Positions 34,286 through 44,108 of a stretch of 64,000 nucleotides of DNA are shown here, piece by piece. The position numbers and the translations under genes were made by a program. How positions within the stretch are numbered: position 1 is the first letter of the stretch; each line of letters starts with the position of its first letter. This DNA is from Hyphomicrobium_A sp964620915 (GTDB taxonomy: Bacteria > Pseudomonadota > Alphaproteobacteria > Rhizobiales > Hyphomicrobiaceae), in the NCBI GenBank assembly GCA_964620915.1, contig CAZUKP010000005.1:11676-75675 (forward strand), in the 5' to 3' direction. Under the pieces are notes generated by a model, which saw only the letters and a list, made by a program, of their open reading frames with translations, had not been told where the DNA came from and made no database searches.

Positions 34286-34444
34286 CAACGGACTGCGCCC
34301 CAGAGGGGACAGGAATTGTGCACCGCACCATTGTTGGTGCCGATCAATGCATTGAGAGTGCCAATTTGATCCTCGGTCCGCGAGCTGGGAAAAGGCAGTT
34401 TGCCGCAGGAGAGATTCCTAAGGCGTAGGCAAGAAACAAGAAAA

Positions 34445-34960
34445 ATGTCCAAAGCATCAAATGGTAAGGTCGCGGACATCTCCGTGACAGAGCAAGATCA
34501 GGAGCGGGTCCGTGCCATTTGTGAGGCATACGGAAACCGCCCCGATGAGCTACTCGAAATCCTCCACGCCGTGCAGGCCGGGCTTGGCTTCGTGCCCGAG
34601 CCGGTGGTGCCCACAATTGCGCACGCGTTGAACCTGTCGCGGGCCGAGGTGCACGGCGTCATCAGTTTCTATCATGACTACAGGCGGGAGCCGCCAGGCC
34701 GCCACATCGTAAAGATCTGCCGCGCGGAAGCCTGTCAGGCGCTAAACACGGATGCACTTTGTGCACACGCGGAAAAGAAGCTCGGTACAAAATTCGGCGA
34801 TACCAGTAAGGACGGCAACTACTCGCTGGAGGCCGTCTATTGCCTTGGCAATTGCTCACTCTCCCCTGCAATGATGATCGACGGTGACCTGTTTGGTTGT
34901 GTGGACAAGAAGCGCTTCAACGCCATTATCGCCGACCTCGACAAAGAGGAGGCGGCATGA
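34445..34960 (+). CDS. fdsG: NAD-dependent formate dehydrogenase gamma subunit FdsG
   Basis: The 171-residue NuoE-like protein carries one 2Fe-2S cluster with Cys ligands in CRAEACQAL and YCLGNCSLSP. The helical N-terminal part (EILHAVQAGLGFVPEPVVPT) is typical. It belongs to the diaphorase part of the cytoplasmic (FdsABGD) complex that oxidises formate to CO2 with NAD+. Its stop overlaps the fdsB start (ATGA), indicating translational coupling. Confidence 0.95.
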   Translation: MSKASNGKVADISVTEQDQERVRAICEAYGNRPDELLEILHAVQAGLGFVPEPVVPTIAHALNLSRAEVHGVISFYHDYRREPPGRHIVKICRAEACQALNTDALCAHAEKKLGTKFGDTSKDGNYSLEAVYCLGNCSLSPAMMIDGDLFGCVDKKRFNAIIADLDKEEAA

Positions 34961-36510
34961 CCAAGGTTTTCGTTCCGTGTGACGCCGCCGCTCTGTCAAT
35001 GGGTGCCGATGCGGTTGCCAAAGCCATCGCCAAGGAAGCGAAGAAGGCCAAAGCCGACGTCGAGATCGTGCGCAACGGCACACGCGGCATGTTGTGGCTA
35101 GAACCGCTCGTCGAGGTCGAGACGGAACAAGGGCGCATCGCCTACGGCCCGGTCACGGCCAAAGACGTTCCTGACCTATTCAAGTCGAACTTCCTCGCAG
35201 GCAAGAAGCACAAGCTTCGCCAAGGTCTGACCGACGACATCCCTTACTTCAAGAATCAAGAGCGGCTGACGTTCGCGCGTTGCGGTATTACCGATCCGCT
35301 TTCACTTGAAGACTACCAGGCACACGGTGGCTTTGAGGGCCTGAAAAAAGCGCTCTCCATGGGGCCCGCTGACATCGTTGCCGAGGTCGCCACCTCGGGT
35401 CTTCGCGGTCGTGGCGGTGCTGGCTTCCCAGCGGGCATCAAGTGGAAGACCGTCCACGATGCCAAAGCCGATCAAAAGTACATCTGCTGCAACGCCGACG
35501 AAGGCGACAGCGGCACGTTTGCCGACCGCATCCTGATGGAGGGCGATCCCCTCTGCCTCCTTGAGGGCATGGCGATTGCAGGCATCGCCGTCGGCGCAAC
35601 CAAGGGCTACATTTATCTCCGCTCCGAATATCCGCACGCACTCGTCGCGCTGCGCGAAGCCATTCGCGTCGCCAACGAAGCGAGCTGGCTCGGCAAGAAG
35701 ATCCAAGGCTCCAAGTACGACTTTGAGGTTTTCGTCCGCGTTGGCGCTGGCGCTTACATTTGCGGAGAGGAAACCTCGATGCTCGACAGCCTCGAGGGCA
35801 AGCGCGGCATGGTTCGCTATAAGCCGCCACTCCCCGCTCTCGAAGGCCTCTTCGGCAAGCCTACCGTCATTAATAACGTGCTGAGTCTCGCCTCCGTCCC
35901 CATCATTATTGCCAAGGGCGGCGAATATTATCGCGACTTCGGCGTCGGCAAATCGCGCGGTACTCTTGCCTTCCAGATTGCCGGGAACATTAAGCGCGGC
36001 GGACTCGTTGAAAAAGCATTCGGTATTACCGCGCGCGAGCTGATTGAAGACTACGGCGGAGGCACACTCACGGGCCGTCCAGTGCGCGCGGTTCAGTTTG
36101 GCGGTCCGCTCGGCGCTTACCTGCCCGAGGACAAGCTCGATACGCCGATGGACTACGAAGCGTTCGTTGCCGAGGACGCGATGGTCGGCCACGGTGGAGT
36201 GGTCGTGTTCGACGACACGGTGGACATGGCCAAGATGGCCCGCTTCGCCATGGAGTTCTGTGCCATTGAGTCTTGCGGCAAGTGCACGCCGTGCCGGATC
36301 GGATCCGTGCGCGGGGTGGAAGTCATTGAGCGCATTATGGCGGGCGAAAGCCCCGAGCAGAACCTCGAGCTGTTGGAGGATCTCTGCACAACGATGACAG
36401 ATGGTTCGATGTGCGCGATGGGCGGGCTGACACCGATGCCCGTCATGAGCGCACTGCGTCATTTCCCTGAGGATTTCGATCGCCCGGCACGTGCCGAGGC
36501 TGCTGAATAG
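34957..36510 (+). CDS. fdsB: NAD-dependent formate dehydrogenase beta subunit FdsB
   Basis: The 517-residue protein joins a short thioredoxin-like 2Fe-2S-type N-domain (about 1-110, without its Cys set) to a NuoF-like domain. The FMN/NADH site is GLRGRGGAGFPAGIKWKTV and YICCNADEGDSGTF. The 4Fe-4S ligands are ESCGKCTPCRIGSVRG and the later Cys in GSMCAMGG. It passes electrons from the Fe-S chain to NAD+. It sits between fdsG and fdsA in the operon. Confidence 0.96.
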   Translation: MTKVFVPCDAAALSMGADAVAKAIAKEAKKAKADVEIVRNGTRGMLWLEPLVEVETEQGRIAYGPVTAKDVPDLFKSNFLAGKKHKLRQGLTDDIPYFKNQERLTFARCGITDPLSLEDYQAHGGFEGLKKALSMGPADIVAEVATSGLRGRGGAGFPAGIKWKTVHDAKADQKYICCNADEGDSGTFADRILMEGDPLCLLEGMAIAGIAVGATKGYIYLRSEYPHALVALREAIRVANEASWLGKKIQGSKYDFEVFVRVGAGAYICGEETSMLDSLEGKRGMVRYKPPLPALEGLFGKPTVINNVLSLASVPIIIAKGGEYYRDFGVGKSRGTLAFQIAGNIKRGGLVEKAFGITARELIEDYGGGTLTGRPVRAVQFGGPLGAYLPEDKLDTPMDYEAFVAEDAMVGHGGVVVFDDTVDMAKMARFAMEFCAIESCGKCTPCRIGSVRGVEVIERIMAGESPEQNLELLEDLCTTMTDGSMCAMGGLTPMPVMSALRHFPEDFDRPARAEAAE

Positions 36511-36531
36511 AAAGCGATACGAGGCAACACC

Positions 36532-39435
36532 ATGACGAGCGAAGCAAAACCGATGACGCTCATCAAGGAAAAGGACTACGGAACTCTCGAGAGCCATTCC
36601 GAAACGATGGTGAAAGTCGAGATCGACGGTCAGTCCGTGACGGTGCCGGAGGGCACGTCGGTCATGCGCGCAGCTGCCGAGCTTGGGATCATGATTCCAA
36701 AGCTGTGTGCCACCGACAATATGAAAGCGTTCGGATCCTGCCGCCTGTGCCTGGTCGAAATCGAAGGCCGCAGGGGCACGCCGGCCTCATGCCACACGCT
36801 CGTCGCGCCAGATATGAAGGTGCAGACGCAGACCGACCGGCTGGCGCGCCTGCGCAATGGCGTGATGGAGCTCTATATCTCCGACCACCCGCTCGACTGT
36901 CTGACGTGTGCGGCCAACGGGGATTGCGAATTGCAGGATATGGCCGGCGCGGTCGGCCTACGCGATGTTCGCTACGGTTATGACGGTGCCAACCACGTCT
37001 TTGCGCGCAGCAACGGTGACGCGAATCAGCTTTACAAATCTAAGGATACCAGCAACCCCTACTTCCAGTTCGAGCCGTCCAAATGCATCGTATGCTCGCG
37101 TTGTGTACGTGCTTGCGAAGAAGTGCAGGGCACGTTCGCGCTTACGATCGATGGGCGCGGTTTTGCCTCTCACGTTGCTGCCAGCATGGACGAGGACTTC
37201 CTCGATTCAGAATGCGTCTCGTGCGGCGCTTGCGTCCAGGCCTGCCCAACGGCGACGCTAATTGATAAGTCAATTGTCGAGCACGGCCAGCCTGAGCACT
37301 CCGTCGTCACGACATGCGCCTACTGTGGTGTCGGCTGCTCGTTCAAGGCCGAGATGCAAGGTGACCAGGTCGTGCGCATGATGCCGCAGAAGGCTGGCGG
37401 CGCAAACGAGGGTCATTCCTGCGTCAAGGGACGCTTCGCATTCGGCTACGCAACCCACAAAGACCGCGTCATGAACCCGATGATCCGCGACAAGATCACG
37501 GATCCATGGAAGGTCGTGACCTGGGAAGAGGCCATCAAGTTTACCGCTGACCGCTTCTTGGATGTCCAAAAGAAGTATGGTCGCGGCTCGATTGGCGGCA
37601 TCACATCCTCGCGCACGACCAATGAGGAAGTCTACGTCGTCCAACGGCTGGTGCGCGCTGCCTTCGGCAACAACAACGTCGACACGTGCGCGCGTGTCTG
37701 TCACTCGCCGACGGGATATGGCCTCAAGTCGACCTTTGGCGAGTCGGCTGGTACGCAGGATTTCCGCAGCGTCGACAAGTCAGACGTGATCCTCGTCATC
37801 GGCGCCAATCCGACGGACGCGCATCCCGTGTTCGCATCGCGCATGAAAAAGCGTCTACGCGAAGGCGCGAAGCTCATCGTTGCCGATCCGCGGCGCATCG
37901 ATCTGGTGCGCAGCCCGCACGTCAAGGCGGACTACCATCTCCAGCTTAAGCCCGGCACCAACGTCGCCGTCGTCAATGCCCTCGCACATGTGATTGCGAG
38001 CGAGAATCTGATCGACCGCAGCTTCGTCGCCTCTCGTTGCGAAAAGCACGATTTCGAACAATGGGAAGCCTTCATCAAGGAGGAGAAGAACTCTCCAGAG
38101 GCGCTCGAACCCATTACCGGCGTACCCGCAGAAGAAATCCGCGCCGCCGCCCGCCTCTTCGCGAACGGTGGAAATGGGGCGATTTATTACGGTCTTGGCG
38201 TCACCGAACACAGCCAGGGCTCCACCATGGTTATGGGCATGGCCAACCTGGCAATGGCCACCGGTAACATCGGCCGTGAAGGCGTCGGCGTTAACCCGCT
38301 GCGCGGCCAGAACAACGTGCAAGGCTCGTGCGACATGGGTTCGTTCCCGCACGAATTCACGGGCTATCGCCACGTTTCGAACGAGGCCGCGCGAGCGATC
38401 TTCGAGAGCATTTGGGACAAGACGCTCGATCCGGAGCCCGGCTTGCGAATTCCCAACATGTTCGATGAGGCCGCTGCGGGCACTTTCAAGGGGCTCATCG
38501 TACAAGGCGAAGACATCGCCCAGTCCGACCCCAACACCCAGCATGTGACGCACGCTCTGGAATCGCTCGATATCCTCGTTGTCCAGGACCTGTTCCTCAA
38601 CGAGACAGCAGCCTTCGCTCACGTCTTCCTGCCAGGAACGTCCTTCCTTGAGAAGGACGGCACCTTCACCAATGCCGAGCGTCGCGTGAACCGCGTGCGT
38701 GCGGTCATGAAGGAGCAGCAAGGTATGGCCGAGTGGGAGATCATCAGCCGCATCGCGACGGCGATGGGCTACCCCATGAGCTACCCGTCGGCTGCAGCGA
38801 TCATGGATGAGATCTCCGAGGTCACGCCGACGTTCAAGGGCATCAGCTTTGAGTCACTGGATCGCCTCGGCAGCATCCAATGGCCGTGCGACGACGAGGC
38901 ACCAGAAGGCACGCCCGTTATGCACGTGGAAGAGTTCACACGCGGCAAGGGCCGCTTCATGCTGACGGAGTTCGTGCCGACCGACGAGCGTGCCAACCGC
39001 AGCTTCCCGCTCATCCTCACGACGGGTCGCATTTTGAGCCAGTACAATGTCGGCGCCCAGACCCGGCGTACCGACAACGTCGTCTGGCATAAGGAGGATG
39101 TCCTTGAACTCCATCCTCATGATGCCGAGGTGCGCGGGATCAAGGACGGCTCAATGGTTTCGCTCACAAGCCGCATCGGCGGCACCACAATGCGGGCCAA
39201 GATCAGCGACCGCATGCCTCCAGGCGTCGTCTACACGACGTTCCACCATCCCGAGAGCGGTGCGAACGTCATCACGACTGAGAACTCAGATTGGGCAACG
39301 AACTGCCCCGAGTACAAGGTCACCGCCGTGCAGGTCACGCCATCCAACCGGCCGTCTGAGTGGCAGGCCGAGTGGGAGGAGCGCGAGCGCGAGAACAAGC
39401 GCATCGCGGTTGCACCGCTTGTTGCTGCCGAGTAG
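36532..39435 (+). CDS. fdsA: NAD-dependent formate dehydrogenase alpha (molybdenum) subunit FdsA
   Basis: The 967-residue protein begins with a NuoG-like section: a plant-type 2Fe-2S domain (GSCRLCLVEIEGRRG), HPLDCLTCAANGDCELQD, and two 4Fe-4S ferredoxin motifs (CIVCSRCVRACEE, CVSCGACVQACPT). The bis-MGD domain starts at about residue 263 with CAYCGVGC, and the molybdenum ligand is Cys390 in ARVCHSPTGYG, so this is the Cys and not the selenocysteine form. The C-terminal cofactor-binding domain (SQYNVGAQTRRTDNVVW, YTTFHHPESGANVITTENSD in parts) is complete. It oxidises formate and could run in reverse. Confidence 0.98.
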   Translation: MTSEAKPMTLIKEKDYGTLESHSETMVKVEIDGQSVTVPEGTSVMRAAAELGIMIPKLCATDNMKAFGSCRLCLVEIEGRRGTPASCHTLVAPDMKVQTQTDRLARLRNGVMELYISDHPLDCLTCAANGDCELQDMAGAVGLRDVRYGYDGANHVFARSNGDANQLYKSKDTSNPYFQFEPSKCIVCSRCVRACEEVQGTFALTIDGRGFASHVAASMDEDFLDSECVSCGACVQACPTATLIDKSIVEHGQPEHSVVTTCAYCGVGCSFKAEMQGDQVVRMMPQKAGGANEGHSCVKGRFAFGYATHKDRVMNPMIRDKITDPWKVVTWEEAIKFTADRFLDVQKKYGRGSIGGITSSRTTNEEVYVVQRLVRAAFGNNNVDTCARVCHSPTGYGLKSTFGESAGTQDFRSVDKSDVILVIGANPTDAHPVFASRMKKRLREGAKLIVADPRRIDLVRSPHVKADYHLQLKPGTNVAVVNALAHVIASENLIDRSFVASRCEKHDFEQWEAFIKEEKNSPEALEPITGVPAEEIRAAARLFANGGNGAIYYGLGVTEHSQGSTMVMGMANLAMATGNIGREGVGVNPLRGQNNVQGSCDMGSFPHEFTGYRHVSNEAARAIFESIWDKTLDPEPGLRIPNMFDEAAAGTFKGLIVQGEDIAQSDPNTQHVTHALESLDILVVQDLFLNETAAFAHVFLPGTSFLEKDGTFTNAERRVNRVRAVMKEQQGMAEWEIISRIATAMGYPMSYPSAAAIMDEISEVTPTFKGISFESLDRLGSIQWPCDDEAPEGTPVMHVEEFTRGKGRFMLTEFVPTDERANRSFPLILTTGRILSQYNVGAQTRRTDNVVWHKEDVLELHPHDAEVRGIKDGSMVSLTSRIGGTTMRAKISDRMPPGVVYTTFHHPESGANVITTENSDWATNCPEYKVTAVQVTPSNRPSEWQAEWEERERENKRIAVAPLVAAE

Positions 39436-39453
39436 CAAAAAGGCCATGGGGCC

Positions 39454-40275
39454 ATGAGTGCCGTGGTGAAACCGGCAGAACTCGCCGAAAACGTCGACAC
39501 AATGTGCTCGCGCCTTGCAAAGGGCGCAGCACACGACGCGGCGGGCGCCAGCTCCGACATCACCTGGCAACTGCCCGAAGAGGTGCCGGTCGCCATCCAG
39601 CTCAACTCGGCGCCCGTAACGGTTATGATGGCAACCCCAGCCAACCTCACTGACTTTGGCATCGGCTTTGTCTTGGCCGAAGGCATTATCGCTCAGCGCG
39701 GCAATATTCATGGCGTGCTGGCGATGCCCGTCGACAATGGCCTGGCCGTCGACATCGCCGTTGACGAGGCATCACTGGATAAGGCTCGGCTTCCCAATCG
39801 GTCGATAGAGGGACGCTCAGGGTGCGGCCTGTGCGGCGTGGAGGACATTGCCGACGTCGTTCGCGTGACAATGCCGGTCCCGACAACGGTGCATCCCTCA
39901 CCCGCCGCGATCCTGAAGGCAGCGAGCCAGTTGCCAGATCTGCAACCGATGAATCGCCTCAACCACACCGTCCATGGCGCGGCATGGGTATCGCTTGCAG
40001 GCGATGTTCTGTTGGTGCGCGAGGACGTGGGGCGGCACAATGCGCTCGACAAACTGATCGGCGCGCTCGCCCAGCAAGATATTGATTTCGCCTCAGGCTT
40101 CGTCTTAATGACAAGCCGGTGCAGTTTCGAGCTCGTTCAGAAAGCCGCCACCGTCGGCATTGGTGCTCTCGTCACCGTTTCTGCACCGACCGTGCTCGCT
40201 CTTGAGATTGCCCAAAAAGCCCGTATGTTTCTCGCCTCGCTCGGCGACCGCGGCGTCGTCGTCTTCAACAGTTAA
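39454..40275 (+). CDS. fdhD: formate dehydrogenase accessory sulfurtransferase FdhD/FdsC
   Basis: The 273-residue protein has the FdhD active-site loop GRSGCGLCGVEDIADV with its Cys pair, and VREDVGRHNALDKLIG. FdhD/FdsC passes sulfur from a cysteine desulfurase to the bis-MGD cofactor before it enters FdsA. It lies 18 bases after fdsA. A start upstream (ATG 39445) is followed at once by a stop, so 39454 stands. Confidence 0.95.
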   Translation: MSAVVKPAELAENVDTMCSRLAKGAAHDAAGASSDITWQLPEEVPVAIQLNSAPVTVMMATPANLTDFGIGFVLAEGIIAQRGNIHGVLAMPVDNGLAVDIAVDEASLDKARLPNRSIEGRSGCGLCGVEDIADVVRVTMPVPTTVHPSPAAILKAASQLPDLQPMNRLNHTVHGAAWVSLAGDVLLVREDVGRHNALDKLIGALAQQDIDFASGFVLMTSRCSFELVQKAATVGIGALVTVSAPTVLALEIAQKARMFLASLGDRGVVVFNS

Positions 40276-40307
40276 GAAACGCACAAAATAACCCGGAGCC
40301 TCACTTC

Positions 40308-40529
40308 ATGGAGAACCGTGACATGGTCCGCATGGCTAACCAGATCGCGGCCTTCTTTGAAGCCTACCCGCGCCAGGAAGCGCTTGATGGCATCGCTAAG
40401 CACATCAGGCTTTTCTGGGACCCACGCATGCGCGCCAAGCTGATCGAGTACGTTGGCGGCGGCGGTAAGGACCTCTCACCCCTGGTCATCACGGCTGTCG
40501 GGACGCTGACCGCAAAAGCGGAAAAGTAA
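40308..40529 (+). CDS. fdsD: formate dehydrogenase delta subunit FdsD
   Basis: The 73-residue protein matches the small FdsD family: MVRMANQIAAFFEAYPRQEA and IAKHIRLFWDPRMRAKLIEY. It is the last gene of fdsGBA-fdhD-fdsD and is needed for a stable complex. GGAG lies about nine bases before the ATG. The next gene is convergent. Confidence 0.94.
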   Translation: MENRDMVRMANQIAAFFEAYPRQEALDGIAKHIRLFWDPRMRAKLIEYVGGGGKDLSPLVITAVGTLTAKAEK

Positions 40530-40615
40530 TTCCAACCACGTTTGCGAAACCTGCAGAACGCGCGCAGCGCGGCGTGTGGCACGATGTAATGGGCTGTCTG
40601 AAAACAATGACGGCC

Positions 40616-43600
40616 TTAGAGGCTTGCGGTCCTGTCCAGATGCGCAAGGATGATCGGATAGACGTCAACAGCGGCGTTCTTGCCAAAAATGCAGTCGATG
40701 TGACCATAGTCCGGAATTACGTGACGCTCATACAGTTGGCGCCCGTTTGCTTCCGCCAGCCGCCGGAGTGTGCGCTCGGTGCTCTGAGGCAGGAAACAGG
40801 CATTTTTGGCGCCATGAATGAAACAGATGGGCAGTGCTAGACGGCTGACGTTCGGCATATAGACATCGTGACCATTTCGGTCGAGCAGTTGGCCATGGCG
40901 TGCAAACAGAGCTAACTGCTTGAACGCATCGATATTCGCTTCACCAAACATCTCGGCAAGACCCGACTCCATCGTTGCGCGATTGAGTTGGTCGATCCGG
41001 TAGAGCTGCCCATAAAGCGCAGTGATGCGGTTGCTTGTTGCATTATGGGTCCGCTGCTCGCGTGGAACGGGCGCAATCACCTGCAGTATCTTGTCGAGCG
41101 TGCGCTCGCCCAAGCCATCGGCTGTCGTTGCGCGTGCATTGACGACGTCGATCCCCATCGCATCGAAGAGATTTGGAGCGCGCATGTAGGCGAGTAGGCG
41201 TTGCGGAAACCACGGCACCACGTAGTCCGTGGAGATTTGGGAAATGACGGCTGAGCGCACCCCTCTGAGCCCTGCCAACATCGCCATGGAAAACGTCGTT
41301 GCCCCAAAGCAATGCGCAACCATCTGCACAGTTGGGGCACGCGTAACCGCGCGCACCTTTTCGACCGCTGCCGGGTAGTCATTTTTGGCAACTTCGTCGC
41401 CCGTCCAATGCTGTCGACAGGTTGGAAGATCGATGCTGGCGCGAAAATCAAGAAGCCAACAATCGTAACCCGCCGCGATGAGATACTCGAGCAGATTGGT
41501 CTCAATGGTATCGATGCTAAAGATCAGGCTCGACACACCCAATCCATGAGACAGGATAACCGGGCCACGGTTGCCACCATGGTAGCGGGTGAGCTTCAGG
41601 GTCTTACCATCGCTCGTTTTGACCAGGTGGATTTCCGGCTCCGGGACCCTGAGCGTACGCCGCTTGCGCGGGTTGACGACATCGTAGCGGCCGGTCCTCG
41701 TGAGAATTCCGCCGTAGGTATCGAACAGCTCCTTGCCGAAGAAACGACCGAACTTTGCTGCCGCACGTAGGCGATCCGCTGTATCTTCGCCGCCGGTTCC
41801 TTTGAGCGTCTGCATCTGGACAACAAAGTCAGCGGGCTCGATTTCCAGCATGCCGCGCGCAACATGGCCAAGCTGCCCTTTCGCGCCCTTGGTAATATCG
41901 ACGTAGAGCCGGGTGGTGTCGCCCCAAAGATCGAGTTCGGCATCCGAGCGTACGATCTTATGGCCCTGAAAGTAGAACTCCTGCCCATCGCGCGCACCCA
42001 GCGAGAAGCGATAATCGAAGCGCTTCGTCTCCACGCCGCCTTCGTCCTCCCACATCAGGTTGAAGGCGCCGTCAAAAATCTCAAGTGGCTCTGGCGATAA
42101 GAACGGGCAATCGACCGAACCGACAATGCGGCCTCGATGGTCATTGTCTTTGGTGAAGCGATCGATGTCATCGATGAGCACCGTGACCGTGAACGCAAAT
42201 GGCGTTTCTTCTTCTTTGCCGCGCCGGGCGGCGGTTTCGTAGGGGAGAGACACGGCCTGGGAAATGAAACCGGACATCCGCTCGGTGAACTCGATACCTG
42301 CGGGCTGATAGCGTTCGCGCCCAACGGGACTGGCGATGAGCCGAGGCGCGTCCTGCTTGGGCGCCTCTGAGAAGGCCCAACCGCGATCCTTCGCCAGATG
42401 TATCATCGCTCGCTCGGCGAGCGCTGTGATCGTGAGAAGCGGATTAACCCCAAGCGGGCGCGGTATAACGGCCCCGTCGCAAACATAAAGGCCATTGTGC
42501 ACGGTGTCCGGACCGGATGCGGGATCGCCGTCGAACACCTGGCACTTGTGATTGACGACGCCGCGCGAGCGGTCCTGGCCCATAACGCATCCGCCAAGCG
42601 GATGCACGGTGATGAGGTTGTTGCCCAGCGCCGTTTCCGTCAGGGGATTGCGTGTATAGGTGCCACCCGTTGCCAGCGTCGCCTTCGTCAGATTGCGCTG
42701 GATCGCCTCGAAGATTGGCTGAAGGGTCACGTTTGGCCATCTAATTTTGCGCTCGCCGTCTTCGAGAATAATTTGGCCTTGCCCATCGTCATGGCTCATG
42801 ACGAGGTAGGTCTGCGTGCGGTTGAGCGCGCCTTGGTAGGCACCCAGCAGCAGACTTTGTCGAGTTCGGGAGCGTTCCGCGATTTTGTCGAGGATCCCCT
42901 TATCTGTGTCCTCACCAAGAGCGCCCGCTCCAGTGGACATTAATGCGGGCAGGATCGGCGCCAAGGCCGATGGGATCGAGCCCTCCTCGATCACCATGCC
43001 ATCGGCAAGCTCGTCTGTGTTGCGCAGATCGATCAGCCCCGTAATGCATGGCCCAACCGGATCGGTATCCGTGACGGGTGGATCGCCCACGCCAATGCCA
43101 TCGACAGGGACATTGTTGTTGTAGGCGAAGGCAAGCACGTCGCCATTACCGGTGAAGCGCTGGCCGACCATATCGGAGACTTGCAGCCCCGCCTCGCGCG
43201 AGCGCAATAAGATCTCCGTGGACCCGAGCGTGCCGGCCGCAAGAATGACAATGTCGGCAGAGATGGACTGATCCTCGGCCCCGAATTTTTCGCGCTCACT
43301 GCCCAAGGGCTCGAAGAGAACGCGCCATCTCCCACGCTCGGAACGCACGGTCTTGACGCACAGCTCGGTGAAGATCTCAGCCCCATGATTGAAGGCGTCG
43401 GCGAGATACGTCACCTGCACCGTGTTCTTGGCACCGACGTTGCAGCCCGCGCAGCAGTCCCCGCACAACGTGCATGCCGGCTGCTCGACGCCGGCATAGT
43501 TGGTTTGCCTCTCGAAGGTTACGTTGATCGGCGGGCACACAACATCGCGGGACAAGGCGTCTCCGCTGATCTGGAGGGCCTTTAGTTTCTGAAGCGGCGT

Positions 43601-44053
43601 TGTGTTGGGATAGGGCACCGGCCGCAACACCGCTTGCGCACGCACGAACCCTTCCTGCCGAGTCTGATCAGCCATCAGCTCTTGCGGCCAAGCCGGGTCA
43701 TCCCACACGCGCGGGTCGGGCGGCAGTGACACGTTGGCATTGACGAGCGAGCCGCCGCCAAGGCCACACCCGACAAAGGCGTGAATGTCCTCGCCAAGTT
43801 GCACATCGTAGAGACCGAGTTTCGAGCCTAGGACGTGCTTGCCGTCCTTGGAGAGCTGGAACTGCTCTTGGGCCTCGATCAAACGGTCGGGAAAGTCGCC
43901 GATTGCAAACTCGCGACCACGCTCAAGAACGGCCACGCGCTTGCCGCAGCGGGCGAGCCGCGACGCAGCCACGCCCCCACCGTAGCCCGAGCCGACGACA
44001 ATTGCATCGTAGCGAAGCTTCAAGTCGGCGATGGATTTCGACAATCGCCGCAT
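40616..44053 (-). CDS. GMC oxidoreductase fused to an alpha/beta hydrolase
   Basis: The 1,145-residue protein has three parts. Residues 1-570 are a cholesterol-oxidase-like GMC flavoprotein: YDAIVVGSGYGGGVAASRLA binds FAD, LGGGSLVNANV is the GMC signature region, and CTLCGDCCAGCNVGAKNT is a ferredoxin-like Cys cluster. VHPLGGCVMG and the closing GVNPLLTITALAERAM follow. Residues about 600-790 form a beta-rich linker domain (RMSGFISQAVSLP, YFQGHKIV). Residues 830-1145 are an alpha/beta hydrolase in which the nucleophile elbow is AHCFGA with Cys about 913, the acid position reads HGAKN, and the His is in DYGHIDCIFG. A sterol- or lipid-like substrate is plausible. The ATG has AAAGGAGAG. Confidence 0.88.
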   Translation of the reverse strand: MRRLSKSIADLKLRYDAIVVGSGYGGGVAASRLARCGKRVAVLERGREFAIGDFPDRLIEAQEQFQLSKDGKHVLGSKLGLYDVQLGEDIHAFVGCGLGGGSLVNANVSLPPDPRVWDDPAWPQELMADQTRQEGFVRAQAVLRPVPYPNTTPLQKLKALQISGDALSRDVVCPPINVTFERQTNYAGVEQPACTLCGDCCAGCNVGAKNTVQVTYLADAFNHGAEIFTELCVKTVRSERGRWRVLFEPLGSEREKFGAEDQSISADIVILAAGTLGSTEILLRSREAGLQVSDMVGQRFTGNGDVLAFAYNNNVPVDGIGVGDPPVTDTDPVGPCITGLIDLRNTDELADGMVIEEGSIPSALAPILPALMSTGAGALGEDTDKGILDKIAERSRTRQSLLLGAYQGALNRTQTYLVMSHDDGQGQIILEDGERKIRWPNVTLQPIFEAIQRNLTKATLATGGTYTRNPLTETALGNNLITVHPLGGCVMGQDRSRGVVNHKCQVFDGDPASGPDTVHNGLYVCDGAVIPRPLGVNPLLTITALAERAMIHLAKDRGWAFSEAPKQDAPRLIASPVGRERYQPAGIEFTERMSGFISQAVSLPYETAARRGKEEETPFAFTVTVLIDDIDRFTKDNDHRGRIVGSVDCPFLSPEPLEIFDGAFNLMWEDEGGVETKRFDYRFSLGARDGQEFYFQGHKIVRSDAELDLWGDTTRLYVDITKGAKGQLGHVARGMLEIEPADFVVQMQTLKGTGGEDTADRLRAAAKFGRFFGKELFDTYGGILTRTGRYDVVNPRKRRTLRVPEPEIHLVKTSDGKTLKLTRYHGGNRGPVILSHGLGVSSLIFSIDTIETNLLEYLIAAGYDCWLLDFRASIDLPTCRQHWTGDEVAKNDYPAAVEKVRAVTRAPTVQMVAHCFGATTFSMAMLAGLRGVRSAVISQISTDYVVPWFPQRLLAYMRAPNLFDAMGIDVVNARATTADGLGERTLDKILQVIAPVPREQRTHNATSNRITALYGQLYRIDQLNRATMESGLAEMFGEANIDAFKQLALFARHGQLLDRNGHDVYMPNVSRLALPICFIHGAKNACFLPQSTERTLRRLAEANGRQLYERHVIPDYGHIDCIFGKNAAVDVYPIILAHLDRTASL

Positions 44054-44108
44054 GGTTCACTCTCCTTTGGCGCGCCGGGACCGGCCGTTCGCCCTCATGA
44101 TCAAACGC

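Noticed and set aside
35302..36597. 431-codon minus-strand frame opposite fdsB
   Set aside because: Antisense shadow of a firmly identified gene, rich in His/Ala/Arg without any motif.
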